64,000 bases of DNA from Erythrocercus mccallii (taxonomy: Eukaryota > Chordata > Aves > Passeriformes > Dicruridae), in contig VZRG01000374.1 in the NCBI GenBank assembly GCA_013397435.1, positions 313,548 to 377,547 on the forward strand. Reading direction: 5' to 3'. Position numbers and translations under genes: made by a program. This document shows, piece after piece, positions 1-11,460 of this stretch. The notes beneath the pieces were generated by a model that was given only the letters and a program-made list of their open reading frames with translations, was not told where the DNA came from and searched no databases. Every line of letters begins with the position of its first letter. The first letter of the stretch is position 1.

Positions 1-2
1 AG

Positions 3-158
3 ATGGGTGCAGTTGTGGCTATTGTCTGTGGTCTTGCTACTGCTGTAATACCTTATCTGCATGGCATAGGGGAGGAGTACATTCATGTCAAAGCCAAGAA
101 AAAAGTGATCTTGCTGGCAGCTAATGACAGGAAGAAAATAGAATATAATATTATTTAA
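3..158 (+). other. Short open frame at the window edge (unassigned)
   Basis: A 51-codon frame opens with ATG at base 3 and closes with TAA at 156-158. It has a hydrophobic N-terminal stretch (residues 2-19, starting MGAVVAIVCG) and a basic tail with a KAKKK cluster near residues 30-34. The frame may extend upstream of the window, so the ATG need not be a start. I recognise no family. It could be the end of a coding exon, or a chance frame in AT-rich DNA; the sequence after the stop is plain AT-rich DNA with no polyadenylation cue nearby. Chance is the more likely reading. Confidence 0.12.
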
Positions 159-2235
159 ATTTAATTTAAATTATTCTTCAGTGCTCTTTGCTTTTCCTTT
201 ATTTCTCTTCCCTTTTAGAGTTTCTGTGCTGAAGTCTTTAGTCTTTCATTACCTCTTCTTTCTTTAGTTCATTCTACCTTCATTTTTTGGACTAGAAAGG
301 TCAAAATCTTTCTCACGTGCTTACCCTTGGAACACTTCTGCTTGACCAGTCACAGATGGTTGGATCTCCTCTGACCATGTACAGATATGAGTAGGGAACG
401 TTGAAATTCTCTGTACTAAGAATGAGTTGGATGTGCAGTACTAAAGGCTCCTCTGAGGGCAGTTGTAATGCCAGAGTTGTAATTTCAGGATTAAAGAGAT
501 GCGAAGTATGGCTTGGTTTTTTTCATGGGGCTTGATTTCAGCCTTTCCAGACTTAGTTTTAATATCAATAGGAAAATTCTTACGTATATTTCTTTTGTCT
601 ACTGTCATGCTTCCTCCCTTTGTGATTTTCCTGTTAAATAATCTTTCCTGGGCAAACGTAGTTGTGTTGCTCTGTGACTTGCTTGCAAGAAGAGGCAGCA
701 GCTTCCAACTGGCAAGCGAGTGTGCTGGTCTCTCATGCAAAATGGCTGGCTTTGCTACTGTGCAGCTTTCTGCTCAGCATGTACCTCACAGAAATCACAG
801 GGAGATGGCAGGGGCTTATCAGGAGTTTTTGTTCCATTTACATGTCACTGCAGACTGATTCTCTTCCATCTGCCTCCTTTGATCATGCAACAGCTTTGGG
901 AGAAAAGAAAAAAAGTGGCTGAGCCTTCAAAGCACTAAGCAGCTCTTGGGAGCTTTGTCTCTGCCTAGCTTGCTGTTGCACCTCACAGAGCTAGGACAGG
1001 GAAAGCAGGGAATGCCTTATGTACAGAAAGATTAATCTATCACCTTACTGGCAAAAGTAAGGTACCTCTTTGAAGGTACCTATTCTGACACCCCACCAGT
1101 GCCAGGTAGAGTATAAAATACATATGGACATCAGCAAGCCTGTAGGAGCTGAATTCCTTTCTTAAGGGCCCTTCCAAGCTCTTTTTGGTTCTCTTCCTGG
1201 TGCCTCAGGACAGGGATTCCTGCCGGTGTTTTCCCAGAGCAATCATCCCGAGAATGCCCTTTGTAAGGGGTGCCATCCAGCTGCCCTCACTCCATGTGTT
1301 ACGTGTATTCTGTGTCCTGTAACCCTACCAGAAAATGAAATAATCAAGAGTTAAAATCCCTTTCAAAATATCCCTTTCAAACTTAGGAGCTGCCAGCCTT
1401 GGCCACTGACCCACCATGGTGCAGTGCACTGGGGAGAGGAATATGGCATGGAATGTGCCAACATTTCTCTGTAGAAATCTCCTCAAGGTGAAATGTGCTT
1501 TCACAGTGGGAAATGAAGGTTATTTTTCTCCTGCCCATATTATTTTGTGTTGCAAACCCTGTGCCAGTCATTTTGGATGCAGACAGCTTTTTGGAAGCAG
1601 GAGGCTTTTGAAAGATTTTTAAAAAGTCTAGCCAATGATAAAGCCGAGGACTTGTGTTCTGCAGCTCCCACACAAACCTTCTGGCAGTCCGTGGAGGTTT
1701 CAGTGTCCTCTCTGAGTCAGTGAGCAGAATATTTTGCTACAAGCTACAGGCCTGCCTTTGTGCCACTGCTATTGCTACTTTGCTTCTGCACAGCTTTTAG
1801 AACAGCTAGGGTTTTGCAGTCTTGCACTGGGAAAAAGCCACGGTGGTATGGGAGAAAACATGCTTTTCCTATTGCAAACACTCCTCAAGCTGTAGTTTTG
1901 TGCTAATGAAAATGCAACCTATGTAAAGACTGAGCTTGGTTTATGAGACTGTCACAGCTAGCTCAGTGAGGATTTATTTCCAGTGAGACCTGACTTCTTG
2001 TTGTGCTGCAAAACATTAAGATTATGCAAAAAATAGTCATTTGGTTTAATGGCATGCCTCTGTCTTATGATAGTTAACAAGTCTAACTGTGTGCCCCATG
2101 GTTGTGTATCACAGAATAGGGAAAGTATTTGCTTTCAGAATTTATCAGAATTCTCTCTGCAGGTACAGGTGTTGAAAAGATAGGGCCAAAGGCAGCAAAT
2201 CAAGGGTTTGAGGGTGTATTCCTTCCACTTCCATT
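159..2235. other. Non-coding stretch, no recognisable feature
   Basis: I see no gene, RNA gene or interspersed repeat here. A small tandem duplication of a 12-13 bp unit (core TCCCTTTCAAA) sits at about 1356-1381. Open frames of 60-119 codons occur on both strands, but they overlap each other and show no splice context or family resemblance. Confidence 0.5.
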
Positions 2236-2325
2236 GAGTCGTTTTGGGTAAATCATTAAGCCTTACTGTACCTCAGTTTTCTTATCTGTAAAATGGGGAT
2301 AATGTCATCTCCCCATACACAGACA
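2236..2325 (+). mobile_element. Ancient MIR-type SINE fragment
   Basis: The core reads like the middle of a MIR (CORE-SINE) element in sense orientation: a 'GGGTAAATCATTAAGCCTTAC' block, then 'CCTCAGTTTTCTTATCTGT', then AAAATGGGGATAATG. These match, in order, the known MIR blocks for 'gggcaagtcacttaacctc', 'cctcagtttcctcatctgt' and 'aaaatggggataata'. The 5' tRNA-derived head and the 3' tail are not recognisable. MIRs are old amniote repeats, rare and decayed in birds. The identification rests on my memory of the consensus; a RepeatMasker search would confirm it. Confidence 0.75.
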
Positions 2326-2380
2326 GCTGAGATGCTTTTTGTTACAACCCCAAAATATGCTGTATATTAACTATTTTTGA

Positions 2381-2474
2381 GTTGTTTGGGTTTTGATTTT
2401 GTTTTTTGTTTGGTGTGGTGGGGTTTTTTTGGGTTTTTTTTTTTGTTTTGTTTTTTTTTTGTGTGTGTGTGTGT
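2381..2474 (+). repeat. T/G-rich low-complexity tract ending in (GT)n
   Basis: Runs of T separated by G and GG (GGGTTTTTTT style units) pass directly into seven GT dinucleotides at 2461-2474. It looks like slippage-derived low-complexity DNA. It has no coding content, although the reverse strand gives a spurious Lys-rich frame. Confidence 0.9.
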
Positions 2475-3178
2475 TCCCTGTAATGTTATTCCTATATAGC
2501 ATCCTGCTTCTTCTGGAGCCATTTTTTGAGAGATAGTGAGAGTAGCCCTGTTCCATGCTTTTTAGTTTAACTGGTTTAAGCTGAGTTATTAAAGAGGGCT
2601 GGAGAATGACAATTTTCTAATGAGCTATTTTGCACTTCTCATGCTTGATTTCCATGTTTGAGCTGTCTTGTATTAAATGTTGTAACTCAGGTAATATTTC
2701 AAATCAATGAAAGCATTTAGGTGGTTTATCTCTCTTCAGAGAAGAGTATTTTGCTGAATTTTAGAGCAGCTTTATTCCACCATATTGAGTTCATTGAGCA
2801 CAGAATGTTTCCTTTGGGAGTGCCCATCTCAGAAATAACTCTTTCTGTCACCTCTCTGCTATTATGCTAGTATGACAGAATATTGCCTAAGAGTCTAAAA
2901 GTCACCACTTTGGTTTGTTGATGTGAAAGGTTTCTGGGGGATGGAGAGAAACATTTGAGGGAATAGATTCTCTGGCCTTCACATTAACATCTCCTCTGGC
3001 CACCTGGCAAACGGGACATGAAAACTGGTGAAGAACAAGGAAAAGGGTTAGCAAAGATGTAGGGAACTGGAAGTTTCTCATGCAAAAAGTAAGAAGGCTA
3101 GGAAGGAGCCATCAAAGCTAGGAAGGATTGGGATGATGATGAACAGACTCTTGATGGAAAGGCTGAGTTCCATCAGGC

Positions 3179-3202
3179 TATATATATAAATATATATATA
3201 TA
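3179..3202. repeat. (TA)n microsatellite, interrupted
   Basis: About twelve TA units are broken by one AAA interruption. The run is self-complementary, so it could extrude as a small hairpin. Confidence 0.9.
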
Positions 3203-5290
3203 GTGGTGTTTCCTGGAGATGGTGGAGAAAGGACAATGGACAGATCCCTATCTCCTCTGTGCTAGCTTCAGTCCTGGTGAACCAAGACATGACCCAGGTC
3301 AGAACCTGGACCGCTCCATAACGTGTTCGACCCCCTGAACAGAGCAGAAAATTCAATAACAAATGTGCATTTGTAACCAACATTTCATGGGCATCCAGAG
3401 TTCCAGTACTTGTACATATCCTATTATCTGAAGCCACATCTGCTCCAGGAGTTGTAATAACATCTCAAAGGGCTCTTTTATGCTACCTGACCCCATGCAT
3501 AATGTGCTGGAACATCTTGAGGCTGCCAGCTGGCAAAAGGAATCCGAGGCACGCAGCAGTACCCCTGAATGGAGGATGTATGTTTAACAGAGAATCAAAG
3601 CACAGGTAATTCTCAGTGAGAGGGAATATGAGGAGGAGGGGCTTTTTGTAACAAAGTAAGACAATATTTTCTTCCATGATTTTCTTGCATTCCCTATTTA
3701 TACAAAGTATCTTGATCACTGTGTTGCTAACTAAGGAGATTTTAAACTGGGGGAAGGAAGAAGTATGTATACAGTGAAAGAGCTGGTTACTGTTCCTTTT
3801 GGACACTTTTTCTGTATTGTGACTTGTGTGGAAATGTACAGAATAAAAAGTGAAGAAGCGCATGCCTCAGCTGGGCTGAGTTTCTTTGTGTTGTTTGCCA
3901 GCAGTGCTGGGTTGCTGCTTCTGGCAGAGTGGAAAAGACTGGTGTGACTTGGATGTTGTGAAGAGTTAGAGGGGGAGTGGAGGAAAGGGATCCAGGGTTC
4001 AAAATTCTGCATATGTGTGTATGATAGTGTAGAAAAGGGAGTGTTAAACTGCTGGATAAATCAACTTCCATCTCATGGTAAAGAGAAGGTTAATGATACC
4101 TTTAATATTTCAGGAATATCGTCTCAGTCTCTCAGTAAACTCAGATTGTCAGCACAGCATTCAGTGTGTGCAGGAGAGATCCAGCAGAGATTAGCAGGAC
4201 TGTAATGTAGGCGTGTAGGTCACCTCAGGATCTTAGCTATGCATCTCAGGAAAGTTTCTCCAGTGCATTCTCCGGTTCACCTCTATATTATCTCAGGACT
4301 AACCCATGAGCATGTAATGAAGCTCTGCTTGTTTCTGCCCAGCTGTGTCTGATTGAAAAATTTTTGAGAATTTCATGGACATTGCTTGGCTTCTTGTCTT
4401 CAGCAGTTCCCCTCCCTGCCTCACTCAGGAGTTTCTGTGGCATTTCTGACACAGAAGTTTTGTAACCTCTCTTCTGTGGCAGATATTTCCTAACAGCTCC
4501 CCTGCCTCTGCTGTCCCACCCTGAAATTGTATTTCTGAATCATTTTGTGATGTTTCCTTTGTCCTGTCTCTCTGGGACAGTGCCTGCCCCCAAAACACCT
4601 CCCTCACACATGGCTTTTTCTCCCTCCTCCACTCCAAGCCCTTTGATGCTCAGTGCTCCTGCCAGCAACCAGCTGTGTGCTTGTGTCTTTTAAAGGATGT
4701 CTTAAGCTCCCTTTTCCTGCTGTCTCAGACAGCCTAGGAATATTATTATTATTAATAAGACTAATGCTAAAAAGGCTGTTCTGCCTGAGCAGGACTGGCT
4801 GGGGCTGGATGAGGATGTAGCCTAGTCATGAGCTGCACTGCACAGCAAGGAACGACTACCAAGCCCTGCTTTGAGGTCCACAAGCCCTGACTCCTCTGGG
4901 GTCCTTCACAGCCACCAGCTGCACCAAATGGCTGCCAGCTGCTCTCTGGAAATGTCTCTGGAGGAGAGGTGCTTTTTGATGTGCTCGGGGCTGCCCCCAC
5001 AGCCACCTCTGGAGGTGTTCCACCACCTGCAGGCAGAGCTGCTCAGTGGTGCATCTAAAAAAAAATGAGAAAACAGCTTTACATCCTACTGGGTTTGCAC
5101 CTCAAAATTCTTGAATGTGTGTGGCCTTACACGTGTGTAGTTCTGCAGAGAGGCCAACTGCTCTTTTCTCATCCATTGTAATTTGTCCTTGATACTCAGC
5201 CTTTCAGCTCTGTTAACTGTTTCTAACACAGGGCTGTTTCTTGCCAACTTTCCCTACAAAATTCTTTAACAGAGAGGGTGAAATTCATAA

Positions 5291-5326
5291 CTATATATGC
5301 ACACATACGCACACACATATATATAG
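5291..5326. repeat. Compound TA / CA microsatellite
   Basis: A short TATATA run, then CA-rich units with CATACG variants, then a second CATATATATA run. Imperfect and probably old. Confidence 0.8.
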
Positions 5327-7612
5327 AAATATCTATCTCAAATACTTAAGTGAGGAATTCCCTTTTTCATGGAACATTTCTTTACATATTAAATTTAATA
5401 ATATTTCTTTAAACAGCTAAGGCTCTCATAGTAGGAATGTAACTACAATGAAAACAATAAAACCCAGGAAAAAACCCAATCCTGACAGGAATAATTTGCT
5501 TTGAAACCTTTTTTCCCCCCCAAACCCCTGCAGCTTCACCGCAGCCAAGTGATTTCAGTGTTTCCCTGCAGTTAAAATGTGGTTCTCCCTAACAAGGGAC
5601 CTTTTAAACTAGGTAGTGATGCTTGTAAGACATGTTGCCAAGGTTGTTAAGTCTAAAAATAGGTAAATATTGGAAGCAGTCCCATAATTTCAAGGTGTTT
5701 GATCTCATATTTTCACATTCAAGGTTTGTTATTGCTACATGAGTATTGTATTTGCAGCTGTATTCATTCACAGCAGCACAAGAAAACCTTCAGAGGTGCA
5801 CCCTCTCTGCTTGTGCCCCATCAATCCACGATCTTAATTGGCACCAGGGATGTGTGAATGTGCATTTGTCAGGAACTGTTGCTATGTGAGTGTGGAGTTA
5901 AAGTATTAGTGGGTCAAGTGTATGGATTCTGCTGCTCTCATTCGGCAAGGCAAGCAGTTCTGCCGTGTTTAAGGTGAACTGTGATTTCCAAGACCCAGAG
6001 AAATAAAGGGTTTGTTTCCCACGGATAAGAAACAGGAGTTGGCTGCTGGGTGTTAATTCAGACAGACAATCTGTAGAAGATAGAAAGCCAGGAGGATGAA
6101 GCACTGCCTGGTTAATGCCTCTGAACAGTTTGCCATCAGGGAACTAACAAAAATCAGTAAGACAGGCTTTCAGAGGAACTTCTGACTGCAGCCTCAATTG
6201 TTCTACATTTGCCTCCAAAGCATGTAAGGCCTTGACAGGAAGCCACAGAGGTTTCAGCTTTTGGATGAAGCCTTCTGCTAAAATTAGAGGGAAGAGGAGG
6301 CTTCTCACCAAAGAACCTGCTCAGGAGGAAGTTCTGTTACTCTCCATAAAACATGGAGGGCACAGAGTAGTTGGAATCTATTTTGTTGTTGTTGCTTGGC
6401 TTTTTTCAAAGTGATAAGAGAATGAGGAAGTGACTTAAAAAGAAAAGAATAAGCTTAAAAATGTAGTTCTGAGTATTTTGGATCCCAGAGCACATCCAAC
6501 CTAAGTGACCTTGAGTCAAAAATGGTGTTAGCTGATTCAGACTAGTGTTTGGTGTCTAGATTTTGGGGGTTTTGTTCCTGATAATCAGCCAACAGGCTGA
6601 GGACTGTTTTCTTTAAACAGGGTATGATTACCTGCCTCTTTTTTTGTTAATGCATGTATGTACCTCATAAATTTCTTTGCTGACAGAGGTGATTATATTC
6701 TAACAAGCTCTGGTCTTTCTCAGTCCATTTATGAATACATACCTAGCTCCACGAGTATCTGTGTTTTGCTAATGGGTCTCACTATCATCCCTGAGGTACA
6801 TCCTAATGGGATGCAAGGCTCCATATAAATATGAGGGGTTATTATTCTGGCTGTTCACTCTTTTTCCTTGGTCCTCCCTTCTGCCTTTTATGAAATGTAT
6901 AATGAAAGGGAAGATATGAACAGTGGTGTCCAGCTGAATGAGATGATTGTACAGTAGGGGGTCACTGGACAACCAGCAGTTTCTCCATGTAACACTGTTA
7001 TTAAAAGTTCTTGTTAGTCTTTCTAGTCACTTAAAGGGGTTTTTTTTTGTAGCTTGAGGTTTTCCCTAATACAAAACTAAGCAAGCAGTATGTCTGACTC
7101 CATAAGTCATCCTGAAATTCTTATACTGGATTGGCAGTCAAGTTGATTTTTACTTGCAGTGCCCCTCTCTAAGAAGTGACCTCCTAATGGGAGAGCTAGG
7201 TCAGTACTGCAGTGCTCTGGAGATCATCTATGGCTTTTTTTCACCCTTTAATAATAAAGGAAGTCTAGTCTGTAGCCAGAAGTGAAGCACCTTTGTGCTT
7301 ATGTGGAGGAAAGAGAAAAAGGGCTAATTAGGGCTGTTTGATTTGGAATGCCAATACTTTCTGAGCTTCTCATTTAAGATTTCTTTTTTTTTTTAAGTTT
7401 CTGTAATTTACCGTATTCTAATTTTGAAAATCCAGCAATATAGGATCTGATTATCTTCTTTTTTGGTTATTGTTAATAACGAACACTGAGATTAATCTTT
7501 CCAGAATATCGATGCACAGCTCGTTCTAAATGACAACCTTTTTCAGTCTCTCAATTCAGTCATCCAATAAAAAAGACATCTATAAAAATGGTCCTGTGCA
7601 TGTGTAAGGTGA

Positions 7613-7982
7613 AGGGTCTGGAGCAAGGGTCTAAAGAGGAGCAGCTGTGGGAGTTGAGGTTGTTCAGCCTGGAGAAAAGGAGGCTCATGGGAGACCTTAT
7701 GGTTCAATTACCTGAAAGCAAGTGATGGTACAAGAGGGAATGGCCTTAAGTTGTGCCAGGTGAGGTTTAGACTGGGTATTAGGAAAAGTCTCCTCATCAA
7801 AAGGGTTGATAAGCACTGGAACAGGCTGTCCTGGGAAGTGGTTTGGTTGGCACCACTGGAGGCATTTAAAAACTGTGTAGATGTGGCCTTTAGTGATGTG
7901 GTTTAGTGGTAGACTTGCCAGTTAATGGTTGGATTTGATCTTAGAAGTCTTTTCCAACCTAAATGATTCTGTGGTTCTATGA
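7613..7982 (+). mobile_element. CR1 LINE 3' fragment
   Basis: This is the 3' end of a chicken-repeat-1 non-LTR retrotransposon. Diagnostic blocks appear in order: GGTCTGGAGC, TTGTTCAGCCTGGAGAAAAG, AACTACCTGAAAG-like, AAGCACTGGAACAGGCTGTC and the terminal TTTTCCAACCTAAATGATTC, with a short octamer-type tail at the end. Compared with the usual element, roughly 50-55 bp appears to be missing between the ACCTGAAAG block and the ACAAGAGGGAATGG block (around 7720-7730). It is 5'-truncated as usual and cannot encode protein. Confidence 0.93.
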
Positions 7983-8311
7983 AGGTCTTGGATCCAAGGA
8001 CTTGGGAATGCTGGATAATTCAGGAACTTCATTGTCATTGGCCAAAGTTAGTTTCTCTGCTTTAGATTCTTTCTTACTACCTGTGTCTTGAGGAAACAAA
8101 ACTTTCTGATGTGAGAAATTAGCCACCTGTTTCCAGACTGTGATGCTCAGCTCTAGTTGTCTCAGATCTGAACTTTGGTCCTACCCAGGCATACTGAACC
8201 TTCCTATTGTTGATGCCCTTTCTTCTTAACCAATATGAGATTTTTTTGCTGCTCTTTGTTATGCTTCCTCAATACATATACAACAATTTGTGTATATTAT
8301 ATAACCTATAC

Positions 8312-8342
<31 letters not shown>

Positions 8343-9280
8343 ATATAATACAGATGTAGGCTAATTTATGTTGGTGGGACATCTGACCCAGTCTTTCACT
8401 CAAACCAGGGTTGATTTCGAGGTTAGCTCAGGATTATCAAGGTTGGATCCTTGAGTTTAGGACCATTATTTAGGTCTTACCAAGGCCTTCCTTGGATTTT
8501 TATAAAAGAAGAAAGAAAGAAAAAAGTAATTGCTATAAGGAACAGGGAACATGAATTGACAAATGCAAACACAAAATGTGTATGATTTTAAGAATCAGGT
8601 GCTGAACACACCACAGACAGCTAAAGAGAGGCTCCTTTACTCAAAGTCACCCAGGAAATCACTGCTGGATATAAAGAATAGACCTGAAAATCCTCTGACT
8701 CCCACTATGTTAACCTCACATCTGGCAAATTCTATTGCACTCTGTCTCCTATTGAATTTTCTAGTTTCTGCAGTCTCTTGTGCTGAAGGTATTTTCATGA
8801 ACTTATGCACTTTTCTTTCAGTGGTTAGGGTTTGTTGTGGGTTTTTTTTTGTTCCCTGAAGCTAAAAGTTGCATCCCTATTGTGCAGAAAATAGGAAACA
8901 GATTTGTTCTTCTCCAATGTGTTGGGTCTTTAAATGGAAACTGGGAGGAGAAGGAGGGGACAGCCTCCAGCCCTGTCACACTCTTTCCATTGATACACAT
9001 GGACACCAGGAAAAAGTCTGATCCTGATCCCCTAAAACAATAGATATGGAATTGTTTTCTCTTTTGTTTAGTTTTTATTCTGTCCATCTTAATGTGAGCA
9101 TAGCAGCAAAATGCGCTAAAAGGGCCTGGCCTAAGACTTGTGTTCTCTGTTAGTCAATAGAAGAAGAAAGAGCTGCTTACTCCACAGGTCCAAATACCTC
9201 TGTACTGGCCAACAACAACAACAAAATGGTTTTATCTCAGTGTGAGCTGAACATAACAGTTAAAAAATTATCTGCTTCAG
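7983..9280. other. Non-coding stretch between CR1 and candidate exon
   Basis: Apart from the microsatellite at 8312-8342 and a GA-rich run near 8508-8525, I see nothing recognisable. Two mutually antisense frames near 8563-9087 are unremarkable. Confidence 0.5.
8312..8350. repeat. (GT)n(TA)n compound microsatellite
   Basis: About nine GT units pass directly into about seven TA units and an AATATAATA tail. It is a clean tract, likely polymorphic in length. Confidence 0.95.
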
Positions 9281-9370
9281 GGTACAGCTGTGTTCATGTT
9301 TACCCAAACACGGCCGTGGAGGAGCGGTGTGTCTGACTGGAAGAAGCACATAGAATTTCCAGATGAGCAG
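9281..9370 (+). other. Candidate 90-bp coding exon, unassigned
   Basis: A 90-base segment is bounded upstream by an acceptor-like ATCTGCTTCAG (AG at 9279-9280) and downstream by GTAGGT after GAGCAG (donor at 9371). It is exactly 30 codons, phase 0 at both ends, with no stop; the frame contains TRPWRSGVSDWKK and ends in EFPDEQ. It also carries several CpG dinucleotides (ACACGGCCGTGG, GAGCGG), unlike its AT-rich surroundings, which can mark coding constraint. The upstream polypyrimidine tract is weak. I do not recognise the peptide. No partner exon is found within the window, so this may be coincidence. Confidence 0.25.
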
Positions 9371-10001
9371 GTAGGTAATTCCTCATCTTCCTGCCACAAG
9401 GGTGTAAGGTGCAGGTTCCCAGAGAGGTGTCATGATGTAGTTACTGTTCAGCCAACTGAACTGAACTCAAGCCTCAGTGACCACTGTCTTTGAGTCATCT
9501 TCTTGTCATCATTTTCTTCAATAATCCTGAAGAAAGGGAATCTGGTGAGATCTGGTGTAGCCACAAGGCAAAGAGCAACCAGTGCCAGAAGGTTTCTGCT
9601 GCAATGCGAGAGGGCAAAATGCACAGGCTGAAGCTCCAGCAGCAGAGGGGCCAGTTCATGTCTCACACATACACACTCAGAGGCCAGCCAGCACCCAGAG
9701 GCCTGAACTTAGCATTTATTTTGATTATTAATTAAAAAAAACACAAAACAAATACTGCCTTTAACTTGTCTTAACCATTGGGATAAGCACCAGTATAGAC
9801 CATGCAGTAATATTGATGAAGTTTTACTTTTCAGATAAAATATTCTACAGTTTTTAATTAGAAATGAAGAAAACTAATTAATCCTTAAGGTAGGACTACT
9901 ACTCCAAGCCTTCTTTTTTCATTCGCCTCTTTCAATCTTTCAAACTTATCTTTTTGAAATAATTACATTCATTCTTAGCTGTTGCTCTAAAATATTAATT
10001 A

Positions 10002-10052
10002 AAGGAAAAAAAAGGCAACACAAAAAACTACACCAAAAAAACCCCCCAAACC
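10002..10052. repeat. A/C-rich low-complexity run
   Basis: Runs of A separated by single and multiple C (CCAAAAAAACCCCCCAAACC type). This is the complement of the G/T-rich runs seen elsewhere in the window. Confidence 0.8.
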
Positions 10053-11438
10053 TTGACCAAAAGTGGCCAATTTCATCTCCTTCATAAGTTAATTACACAA
10101 AGGCTTTTAAGAGTTCTTAGTGAAAAATTTGGCACAAGAATGAGGGTCAAAACCAGCAGTTCGGTCTTGCCCCACATCTCAAGTATTGATCTCAAGATGT
10201 ATGAAACAAGACCTCTTCAAGCTGGATGACATTTGGTCAATTAATTTTACAGCTATGAATACCAGAATTTTAACAGTGTTGGTCAAGTAATTCTGCACAA
10301 AGGTAACAGGAAATCACTTTCCATTTTTTTAAATTCATCTTCATTTTTTAGACAGCCTGAGCTTAAAAATGGTCATATTCTGAAGAGGTTCCAAATCCAA
10401 CACTCTTCCTCTTCTCAATCATCCCACATAAAAAAAAGCACCTGAATGTTAAAACAATATTGTTGGCCACTCTCAAATTCTGTTAAATTGTCTTAGTGTG
10501 TGGGATTTGAATTTTGAATGGTTGTAGAAGAATTTGAAGGAAAATTTGAACCAGTAATGGTTTTGAGACATCTTGGGTCATACCTTGATGTCCTGGGAAT
10601 TGCAATCCTGAAGTTTTATAAACGTATTATTACTGCAGACTGAGAAGGTGTAAATTCCAATGAATTTACCTGCTCTGCTTTGTTTTGGGCTTTTCTTTTC
10701 TTCCTTTAATAACAGTAAGCCTAGCAAAGTTTGCCTTGAATCTCCTTCCTAGAATAATTCTTGTAGCAAACTACCAAAGGGTGATATTTCAGTCTCAGCC
10801 ACACAGCTGGCTTATTGCGTTAGTGGGGAAAACACAGAGAATCGGCTCCACCGTGAGGAGAGCATAGATGAGCTGTGTCTCCAGTGGGATCTGGACATTC
10901 CTTACAGGATGAATCTGCATCCTAGCCAGCCTGGGGAAGCAGGGCAATCCAGCTGTAAGGGTTCACCTAGGATTTCATAAACAGGTTATCCCTGTTAATA
11001 AACCAGGATTCCATAGAGATTGACTTTTTCGTGTTCAGATCAGGTAATGTATCAGTTTGCATGGATTTCACCCATCTTCACTTTTCAATTTCATGAATAA
11101 ACAAACCCACAAAAGACACACTTGCTAGACAAGTTCATGGATTTCCAGCACTTCTTTCATCATCAGAACAACCAGGGGAAAAACACTATATAAAGAGCAT
11201 TGAATTACATTTGTGACCTGGTCCTATGTCTATGCTTCAAAATTAGGTGTTTTTCATTTTTTGACCTACACTGTAGGAATAATTTGAAACATAAAGGGAG
11301 TATCATTTTACAACATTCCAAAACAATATTTCATCTGGAAAATGAATGGTACCCATAGATGCTAGAGTAAAGACAGGCAAGGCAGCTAGGAAAGTGCTCC
11401 TCATTTCCTATCCCAGACAGCTGAAACAAAACAGATGT

Positions 11439-11460
11439 CACACACACACACACACACACA
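11439..11460. repeat. (CA)11 microsatellite
   Basis: Eleven uninterrupted CA units followed by an A run. Confidence 0.97.

Larger units (their letters stand above)
2475..7612. other. Non-coding stretch with minor AT/AC repeats
   Basis: No gene or interspersed repeat is recognised in about 5.1 kb. The stretch includes an AT dinucleotide run at 3179-3202, a TTA trinucleotide run near 4741-4757 and a mixed TA/CA run at 5291-5326. Frames of up to 126 codons on the - strand around 3.1-4.1 kb overlap in different phases and show no domain, so I treat them as chance. Confidence 0.5.
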
